Source of the DNA: DASQUK01 sp046726215 | Lineage (GTDB): Bacteria; Actinomycetota; Acidimicrobiia; Acidimicrobiales; VFJN01 | Direction of reading: 5' to 3' | Assembly (NCBI GenBank): GCA_046726215.1 | Contig: JBKPAA010000068.1 | Location: forward strand, 1-21,949 | DNA length: 21,949 nt | Shown here: positions 14,711-21,949 of the stretch, piece after piece | Position numbering within the stretch: position 1 is the first letter of the stretch | Layout of the letters: each line of letters opens with the position of its first letter | Position numbers and translations under genes: made by a program | Notes under the pieces: model-generated | Seen by the model: only the letters and a program-made list of their open reading frames with translations | Told to the model about the DNA's origin: nothing | The model's database searches: none

Positions 14711-15727
14711 GTGGGTGCCGACGACGAGGGCCGTGACCGGGCCGCCCGAGCCGTGGTGTTCGAGGGACCACGACGGATCGGGGTGTCGCGGGTGGACCTG
14801 CCGGCACCAGACGACGGCGACGTCCTGGTCCGCACCCTGTGGTCGGGCATCAGCGCGGGCACCGAGATGCTGGCCTACCGGGGTGAGATCGACCCCCGCC
14901 TGCCGCTCGACGAGACCATCGGCGCGCTCGGCGGCTCGTTCGCCTTCCCGTTCCGCTATGGCTACAGCTGCGTCGGGCGCGTGGAGCCCACACGCGGCGT
15001 GATCCCCGCCGGCCAGCTCGTGTTCGCGTTCCACCCGCACCAGGACTCCTTCGTCGTCGCGGCCGATGACGTGGTCGTGCTCGATGATGTCGATCCGCGG
15101 ATCGCCACCCTGTTCCCGCTGGTGGAGACGGCGCTCCAGGTGGCGCTCGACGCCGGCCCGGTGCTGGAGGAACCGGTGGCGGTCACGGGACTCGGCGTCG
15201 TCGGCATCCTCACCGGCCTCATGCTGCAACGGGCAGGAGCCCACGTCCTGGGCATCGAGCCGCTCGGCGAGCGGCGGACGACCGCGGCGAGCGTCGGCCT
15301 GCAGGCGGTCGCGCCCGAGGACGCGGCCGAGCTGGTCGCCGCCAGCGCCCCCGCAGGCCTGCCGTTGGTCGTCGAGGCCAGTGGCCGACCCGAGGTGTTG
15401 CGTGATGCCCTCCCGCTCCTGGCCCACGAGGGCGAGGCACTCGTGGTCTCGTGGTACGGCACGAAGGACGTCCGCCTCCCCCTGGGAGCCGCCTTCCACC
15501 GCCGCCGCCTCGCCATCCGCAGCACGCAGGTCTCGAGCATCCCCGCGGCACTCGCCGGGAGGTGGTCGCGCGACCGCCGCCGGGCCGCTGTGCGCGAGCT
15601 ACTCCACGAGCTGCCGCTCGCCCCGCTGGCCACACACTCCTTCCCCTTCGAGCGGGCGCGCGAGGCCTTCGCCGTCGTCGACCGGGGCGAAGCCGGCCTG
15701 GTGCACGCCGCCCTGTGCTACACGTGA
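14711..15727 (+). CDS. Medium-chain dehydrogenase/reductase without canonical catalytic zinc ligands (BchC-like)
   Basis: 338 residues. An N-terminal GroES-like domain contains DVLVRTLWSGISAGTEMLAYRG and FPFRYGYSCVGRVEP; a Rossmann domain begins VAVTGLGVVGILTGLML (about 156-172). Where zinc alcohol dehydrogenases have GICG-D and GHE, this protein has SGISAGTE (45-52) and GYSCVG (84-89), so the catalytic zinc ligands are not conserved. The same SGIS-GTE/GY-S-VG pattern occurs in BchC-like dehydrogenases. It probably oxidises or reduces an alcohol/carbonyl side chain with NAD(P). I chose GTG 14711 (AGCAGGA upstream) over the longer frame from 14624, which would overlap the divergent gene. Its TGA shares one base with the ATG of the PTPS-like gene, so the two are coupled. 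Confidence 0.85.
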   Translation: MGADDEGRDRAARAVVFEGPRRIGVSRVDLPAPDDGDVLVRTLWSGISAGTEMLAYRGEIDPRLPLDETIGALGGSFAFPFRYGYSCVGRVEPTRGVIPAGQLVFAFHPHQDSFVVAADDVVVLDDVDPRIATLFPLVETALQVALDAGPVLEEPVAVTGLGVVGILTGLMLQRAGAHVLGIEPLGERRTTAASVGLQAVAPEDAAELVAASAPAGLPLVVEASGRPEVLRDALPLLAHEGEALVVSWYGTKDVRLPLGAAFHRRRLAIRSTQVSSIPAALAGRWSRDRRRAAVRELLHELPLAPLATHSFPFERAREAFAVVDRGEAGLVHAALCYT

Positions 15728-16110
15728 TGCCGATGTACCAGGTGGGTACGGCGATCGAGGTCAGGGCGTTCCACGTGATGCCGGGGGTCGAGGGCCCCGA
15801 AGGGCAGCGGCACTCACACGACTACAGGATCGAGGTGGTCGTCGGACGAGCCGAGCTGAACGACCGGGGGATGGTGTGCGACCTGGACGTCCTCGACGGT
15901 GCGCTCCGCCGGGTGGGCGACACCGTTAGGGACGCCGACCTCGAAGCGATCCGCCCGCAGGACGCCGAGGCGGTGACGGTCGAGGTCTTCGCGCGCTGGG
16001 CGCACGGCGCCCTGGCCGAGGCGGTCCGCGAGGGCGGCGGCGGGGACCTGACCGTGCGGGTGTGGGAATCGCCGCTTGCGTTCGGGGCCTACGGCGCGCC
16101 GGTCACGTGA
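15727..16110 (+). CDS. 6-pyruvoyltetrahydropterin synthase/QueD-like protein with altered active site
   Basis: 127 residues, one T-fold unit. Zinc ligands H16 (RAFHVM), H29 and H31 (QRHSHDY) are present. So are the family segment NDRGMVCDLDVLDGAL (45-60) and the pterin-anchoring Glu (E114 in VRVWESPLAFGAY). The catalytic Cys of the C-x3-HGH motif is replaced: E25 stands at that place (EGQRHSH), and no Asp-His pair is seen in the middle region. Family members act on dihydroneopterin triphosphate (pyruvoyl, carboxy or hydroxymethyl pterin products), but the changes imply different chemistry. The ATG overlaps the preceding stop by one base (TGATG); ATG 15733 is an alternative. The stop codon lies inside an 18-base palindrome. 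Confidence 0.86.
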   Translation: MPMYQVGTAIEVRAFHVMPGVEGPEGQRHSHDYRIEVVVGRAELNDRGMVCDLDVLDGALRRVGDTVRDADLEAIRPQDAEAVTVEVFARWAHGALAEAVREGGGGDLTVRVWESPLAFGAYGAPVT

Positions 16111-16115
16111 CCGGC
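16098..16115. promoter_or_regulatory. Perfect 18-base palindrome at the end of the PTPS-like gene
   Basis: GCCGGTCACGTGACCGGC is fully symmetrical and includes the TGA stop (16108-16110). It lies 76 bases before the glycosyltransferase ATG. A second small inverted repeat, GGCGG-TAACGT-CCGCC (16117-16132), follows at once, with TAACGT resembling a -10 box. Operator or RNA hairpin; with no loop, a DNA-binding site is the more natural reading. Confidence 0.45.
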
Positions 16116-16190
16116 AGGCGGTAACGTCCGCCGCCGCCGCCGATCCCCTCGTCGACCCCGAACGCCGTCGGGGCGACGTGGACCACGCCC

Positions 16191-17261
16191 ATGCTCGCCG
16201 TCTCCCTAGTCACGCTCGGCTCGCCCGAACAGCTGACCGGTGGCTACCTCTACCACCGTCGCATGGTCGAGCTGGCGCGCCGGCACGACGCGCACCTCGA
16301 CCTCCTCGCGGTGCCGGCATTTCCCTTCCCCCTGCCGACCGCCATGGCGGGGCGGGTCGTCGGCCGCGCTGCTGCGGCCGACGTCCTGGTGGTCGACAGC
16401 ATCGCCGCCGCCTTCGTCGCCCCGTGGCTCCGGCCTTGGGGCCGGACGGCCGGCCGGCGGCCGCGTCGACCGCTGGCCGCCATGCTCCACCAGCCACCGG
16501 GCGGCATCGACCACGGCCCGGTCCGCCGCCGTGTCCAGGCCGCCCTCGATCGGGCGATGTACCGGCGTTGCGATGTCCTCATGCTCGCGAGCGAGACGCT
16601 GGCCGCGGCGACGTCCGGGTTCCGAACCGTGGTCGTGGCGCCGGGCCGCGACGTGGCCGCCGCTCCCAGCGGACCGCCGATCGACCTGCGGCGCGGCCGG
16701 CACGCGGCGCTGCTCAGCGTCGGCAACTGGGTCGCCCGCAAGGGGACGCTCGACCTGCTCGAGGCGTTCGCTCTGCTGCCGCCCGGCCTGGCCACCCTGC
16801 ACCTGGTCGGGCGGACCGACGTCGACCATCGGTACGCAGCCCGGGTCCGCGCCCGGCTGGCTCACCCGGACCTGGCCAGCCGGGTCGTCGTGCACGGTCC
16901 GGTCACGCGAGGCGAGGTGGCGGTGTTCTACGCGTCCGCCGACGTCTTCGTGCTCCCCAGCTACCGGGAGCCCTACGGCACCGTGTACGGCGAGGCGATG
17001 GCCGCCGGGCTCCCCGTGGTCGGGTGGCGGGCCGGCAACCTGCCCCGCCTGGCGAGTGACGGCCGCGAGGGGCTGGTGCTCGAGCCGGGCGACGTCGCCG
17101 GCCTGGGCACGGCGCTCGAGCGGCTGGCCGCGGACGTCGACTACCGGGAGCGGTTGGCGGCGGCCGCCCTGGAGCGGGGTCGTCGCTTGCCGACCTGGCA
17201 AGACACGGCCCGGCGCTTCTTCGGCGTGCTGCGTGAGCTGGCGGACTCCGTCGCCACCTGA
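16191..17261 (+). CDS. GT4-family glycosyltransferase
   Basis: 356 residues, GT-B fold. The C-terminal donor domain is clear: LLSVGNWVARKGTLDLLEAF (R183-K184 contact the nucleotide-sugar phosphates), LHLVGRTD, and the E-x7-E motif in YREPYGTVYGEAMAAGLPVVG (E260, E268). The N-terminal acceptor domain (1-165) is less conserved but contains the Gly-Gly loop LTGGYLYHRRMV. It lacks a signal peptide, so it is cytosolic and would attach a sugar from a nucleotide donor. It follows the PTPS-like gene by 80 bases on the same strand, so a pterin- or pyrimidine-type acceptor is an attractive inference; a cell-envelope acceptor is the main alternative. No strong ribosome site is seen before ATG 16191. Confidence 0.88.
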   Translation: MLAVSLVTLGSPEQLTGGYLYHRRMVELARRHDAHLDLLAVPAFPFPLPTAMAGRVVGRAAAADVLVVDSIAAAFVAPWLRPWGRTAGRRPRRPLAAMLHQPPGGIDHGPVRRRVQAALDRAMYRRCDVLMLASETLAAATSGFRTVVVAPGRDVAAAPSGPPIDLRRGRHAALLSVGNWVARKGTLDLLEAFALLPPGLATLHLVGRTDVDHRYAARVRARLAHPDLASRVVVHGPVTRGEVAVFYASADVFVLPSYREPYGTVYGEAMAAGLPVVGWRAGNLPRLASDGREGLVLEPGDVAGLGTALERLAADVDYRERLAAAALERGRRLPTWQDTARRFFGVLRELADSVAT

Positions 17262-17283
17262 ACCGAGCGCGCCTGATCCGAGC

Positions 17284-17362
17284 TCAGCTCGTCACCGCGA
17301 AGAGCGGCCACTCGCCGGGGACGGCCTTCAACACGTGGACCCCACGCTCGAGGATCAGCGGT
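17284..17362 (-). other. Coding-like segment, possible frameshifted C-terminus of the small gene at 17355
   Basis: Read on the minus strand out of frame with the small gene upstream, this stretch gives PLILERGVHVLKAVPGEWPLFAVTS and a TGA. Nearly every codon ends in G or C and the composition looks like a normal protein tail. It has no sensible start codon of its own. It may be the true end of the 17355-17600 gene after a frameshift or sequencing slip near 17355-17362, or a remnant. Confidence 0.35.
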
Positions 17363-17600
17363 AGCGCTCGGGGACCTCGACCTCCGCGAGCGCCGCACGC
17401 AGGTCGTCCAGGAGCGCCGCAGCCTCCGCCGACTGGACCTCGCTGCGGCCACCGTGGAGCAGGTGCAGCAACTCGCGGGCGGGGTGCTCCCACAGGCGGC
17501 GCGGCAGCGCGCCGTAGTCCCGGTCGGTCCGCCCGACCGCGTCGGCGAGCGTGGCATCGTCGGGCCCACCGAGTTCGTCGGAGAGATCGCGGATGAGCAT
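17355..17600 (-). CDS. Small hypothetical protein
   Basis: 81 residues from ATG 17600: MLIRDLSDELGGPDDATLAD, then acidic and helical stretches ending ALAEVEVPERYR. No domain recognised, no signal peptide or membrane segment. Codon use is normal for the window. The frame stays open to 17804, but the upstream part is Arg/Pro/His-rich and unlike a protein, so I use the internal ATG. Its ribosome site is weak; CAGAAT 15 bases upstream might be a -10. The reading may continue in another frame (see 17284-17362). It could be a regulator or toxin-antitoxin-like small protein, but nothing in the sequence shows this. Confidence 0.5.
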   Translation of the reverse strand: MLIRDLSDELGGPDDATLADAVGRTDRDYGALPRRLWEHPARELLHLLHGGRSEVQSAEAAALLDDLRAALAEVEVPERYR

Positions 17601-17856
17601 GCTCGCCACGGCGTGATTCTGTCTCGCGAGGCGCGCCGGCGGAGCGATGCCATGAGGATGACCGAAATGTGCTCGATGCCGCCGCGGAGGCGGCCCGCCA
17701 GCTGAGGCGATGCGTCGGTAGCCGGAGCCAACGCGGTCGTCACCCCGTCGAACGGGACGAACCATCACCTCGTGGATCGACAATTGACGACGGTTGGCCC
17801 ACACTCGTCACATGGCGGGCAGGTTCTTTCCTCCTGTCGTACCTCGCGGGGATCGG

Positions 17857-18555
17857 GTGGGGTCACCTCTGCGACCCGTGGCCGCGCTCGCGGCCGTCAC
17901 CATGTTGGCCGCCGCTTGTGCCAACAATGCCGACGACGCCGACACGGGTACGACGACAACGACGACGGCGACTCCCGGTGCCCAGGAGCTCGACATTGCC
18001 CTGGCCGATGTGCGGGAGCGTCTCGAATCGCACCCCGAGGCGATCGCCGAGGACATGAGCGCACTCTCGCTCACCCAGGTGACCGCCGACCAGGTTCGAA
18101 GCGTGGCGCGCACGCTCTGCGAGTCGGGCTTCAGCCCGGACGTCACGATGTCGTGGCTCCAGGGCCTGATGCTGACCAACGTCGCGATGGTCGGGCCGGC
18201 CAACCGGCTTCTCCGCTACTCGGGCGCCCCCGAGATTTGCGGTCGAGGGCCAACCAGCGACGAGCGAGACTTCTACCGGTCCGAGGTGTACCAGGCGCTG
18301 GCATCGACGCCACCGCTCCCTCCCGGAGCCACGCAAGTCCCCGACGAGGTCGAGGCTGTCGTGTGCGACATCCTGGGCGCCCCGGGCAGTGGTGACGTCA
18401 CGGGAGCGACGCTCAACGGCCTGCTCGACCTGGCGGCTCGCGGAGGGTTCGACGCCGGGGAGTTTCTCCCGTTCGTCGTCGAGGTCGCGGGCGCCGGCTG
18501 CGACCAATGGCTGCCGACTGCGATCGAGGCACTGGATCGATACCTCAGCCCATAG
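17857..18555 (+). CDS. Putative lipoprotein of unknown function
   Basis: 232 residues from GTG 17857: a short signal peptide ending in the lipobox LAAAC (C21), then a Thr-rich linker (TGTTTTTTATPG) as in many actinobacterial surface lipoproteins, then a mainly helical domain. The domain has about four cysteines (TLCESGF, PEICGRG, AVVCDIL, AGCDQWL) that could pair as disulfides outside the membrane. I do not recognise the family. GTG 17857 is preceded by GCGGGGATC and gives a signal peptide of normal length. ATG 17812 in the same frame would make a 35-residue leader and is the alternative. No functional clue from neighbours. Confidence 0.72.
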   Translation: MGSPLRPVAALAAVTMLAAACANNADDADTGTTTTTTATPGAQELDIALADVRERLESHPEAIAEDMSALSLTQVTADQVRSVARTLCESGFSPDVTMSWLQGLMLTNVAMVGPANRLLRYSGAPEICGRGPTSDERDFYRSEVYQALASTPPLPPGATQVPDEVEAVVCDILGAPGSGDVTGATLNGLLDLAARGGFDAGEFLPFVVEVAGAGCDQWLPTAIEALDRYLSP

Positions 18556-18592
18556 GACGTCGCGACAGCAATCCCGTCGCCCGGAGCGATTC

Positions 18593-18991
18593 TCAGGACG
18601 AGAGGTCGACGGCAACGACCTTGGTCGGCTCGATGGTGACGACCATGCGGCGCTGGTCGTCGCCGTCCATCTGCCGCAGGTCGGCGCCGCCGTACTTGGC
18701 GCCGATCCCCCGGGCGAAGGAGTACTCGTCGTCCGCCGCGAGCTCCGCGTCGCCGCGTATCTCCAGGTAGCGCAGCGGGTTCTGCGGATCGAGGATGAAG
18801 AGGCTCACGGCGGGGTTACGGCGCAGGTTCTTCGTCTTCTGCCTCGAGGCGTGCAGTGAGAGCCTGAGCTGATCGTCGTCGTAAAGGAACCACACGGCCG
18901 ACAGGTGGGGCCGGCCGTCGGGGCCGATGGTGCCGATCGTGGCGACGGGCGCGTCGAGCAGGTCACGGTGTGAGGTGGGGACATCGATCAT
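18593..18991 (-). CDS. PPOX-class, probably F420-dependent, oxidoreductase (Rv1155-like)
   Basis: 132 residues: TSHRDLLDAPVATIGTIGPDGRPHLSAVWFLYDDDQLRLSLHASRQKTKNLRRNPAVSLFILDPQNPLRYLEIRGDAEL. This matches the split-barrel Rv1155-type proteins of mycobacteria and relatives, several of which bind F420. The basic run RQKTKNLRR is at the position contacting the cofactor phosphate/glutamate tail. The role is reduction of an unknown metabolite in the cytosol. Unlike the PPOX protein at 6064, this one clearly belongs to the F420-type group, which supports an actinobacterial host. The ATG has no obvious ribosome site. The gene is divergent from furA and convergent with the lipoprotein gene. Confidence 0.85.
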   Translation of the reverse strand: MIDVPTSHRDLLDAPVATIGTIGPDGRPHLSAVWFLYDDDQLRLSLHASRQKTKNLRRNPAVSLFILDPQNPLRYLEIRGDAELAADDEYSFARGIGAKYGGADLRQMDGDDQRRMVVTIEPTKVVAVDLSS

Positions 18992-19122
18992 TGGTGCGCT
19001 CAGCTGTGCATCAGGCCCCGGCGGGTCCGTCCGGTGCTGTCGACGGCCGTTCTACCAGGTCATGAGGGGGGCGGGTTCCGCTCATCGACCGGATGACGAT
19101 TCAGTCGGGAACTGGTATCCAG

Positions 19123-19157
19123 CCGAATCTAGACTTACACCACGATTCGGTTAGGCT
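19123..19157 (+). promoter_or_regulatory. furA promoter with candidate Fur operator
   Basis: TAGACT (19130-19135), a 16-base spacer and TAGGCT (19152-19157) form a promoter whose -10 ends six bases before the furA ATG, so the message is probably leaderless. A perfect inverted repeat, CCGAATC/GATTCGG (19123-19129 and 19144-19150, 14-base spacer), spans the -35 and spacer. It is the natural place for autorepression by FurA. Confidence 0.6.
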
Positions 19158-19163
19158 CCGCGC

Positions 19164-19613
19164 ATGGCCAGGGAGACGCCCGTTGACAACGATGCGCTGC
19201 TCCGTCGGCACGGTCTGCATGTCACGGCCCAGCGTCTGGCCGTTCTGCGGGCGGTGTCCGACCGACCGCACAGCACAGCGGACGACATCTACACGGTCGT
19301 ACGGGCCGAGATCGGTGCCATCTCCCGCCAGGCGGTGTACGACGCCCTTGCGGCCCTCGGCGACAGGGGCCTCCTCCGGCGCATCCAGCCCGCCGGGTCG
19401 CCGGCCCGCTACGAGGATCGGGTCGATGACAACCACCACCACCTCATCTGTCGAACCTGCGGCCGGATGGTCGATGTCGACTGTGCGGTCGGTGACACCC
19501 CGTGCCTGACGGCCGCTGACGACTCGGGCTACGAGGTCGACGAAGCCGAGGTCATCTACTGGGGCCGATGCCCCGATTGTGCTGCGGCAGCTGCCGTCTC
19601 GTCCGATGGCTGA
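19164..19613 (+). CDS. furA: Fur-family repressor, FurA type, upstream of katG
   Basis: 149 residues. A winged-helix DNA-binding domain (about 10-80, recognition helix SRQAVYDALAAL) is followed by a dimerisation/metal domain. That domain has DDNHHHLICRTCG (H91-H93, C96-x2-C99) and a second Cys pair, RCPDC (C136-x2-C139), the usual structural zinc set. Placement directly before katG (86-base gap, same strand) identifies it as the FurA that represses the furA-katG operon and releases it under peroxide. The ATG has no ribosome site but lies six bases after a -10 box. The acidic 'DVDCAVGDTPCL' region is ordinary for the group. Confidence 0.93.
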   Translation: MARETPVDNDALLRRHGLHVTAQRLAVLRAVSDRPHSTADDIYTVVRAEIGAISRQAVYDALAALGDRGLLRRIQPAGSPARYEDRVDDNHHHLICRTCGRMVDVDCAVGDTPCLTAADDSGYEVDEAEVIYWGRCPDCAAAAAVSSDG

Positions 19614-19699
19614 AGGCGGACACGCAACGTGCGACACCGACGGAGCACGGTCAAGAGCAACCAGCGATCAGAAGGAAATAGCGAGAGGAGAGGACCGAC

Positions 19700-21883
<2,184 letters not shown>

Positions 21884-21949
21884 TCGATTTTCCCGGGGTG
21901 TGGTGTCCCGGTGAGGTGGAAACCGTGACCCCACCCCCCCACGCCCCCG

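Overview
This is a gene-dense, high-GC stretch with strong GC bias at third codon positions. GTG starts are frequent, several genes appear to have leaderless promoters, and a furA-katG pair and an F420-type PPOX enzyme are present. Together these point to an actinomycete-type chromosome (Actinomycetota, perhaps an Acidimicrobiia-like lineage; the phylum is an inference). I see no tRNA, rRNA, insertion sequence, phage gene or CRISPR array. The left edge cuts a VOC-family gene; katG at the right end is complete.

Left part (1-9000). Two tandem paralogous secreted M23 peptidases (270-2868), each with a look-alike extended -10 promoter, face a DUF971-crotonase pair (2898-4175). Next comes an ECF42-type sigma factor with its DGPF/YCII partner, overlapping as GTGA. 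Divergent from these runs PPOX-VOC (ATGA overlap), then a conserved hypothetical and an exported CHRD-domain protein. The CHRD gene ends at a strong hairpin facing a DUF1028 gene.

Middle part (9100-13324). A leftward set of DoxX-like membrane protein, GTP cyclohydrolase I (folE), FAD ferredoxin-reductase-like enzyme and DUF2231-Rieske fusion lies opposite a COG2345-type regulator with a cysteine cluster. The shared promoter region holds several inverted repeats. It looks like a redox- or Fe-S-responsive unit that contains a folE away from folate genes.

Pterin-like locus (13285-17261). A GTP cyclohydrolase II-RibD reductase fusion is divergent from a dehydrogenase lacking the usual catalytic zinc ligands, a 6-pyruvoyltetrahydropterin-synthase-like protein lacking its catalytic Cys, and a GT4 glycosyltransferase. 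With folE about 1.3 kb away, the window encodes GTP ring-opening, pterin-fold, reductase and glycosyltransferase steps. My best candidate for an undescribed system is a pathway to a glycosylated pteridine or pyrimidine-type metabolite.

Right part (17284-21949). A small leftward gene with a possible frameshift, a lipoprotein of unknown function, an Rv1155-like PPOX enzyme, and then furA-katG (oxidative-stress regulator and catalase-peroxidase) with a candidate Fur operator overlapping a leaderless promoter.
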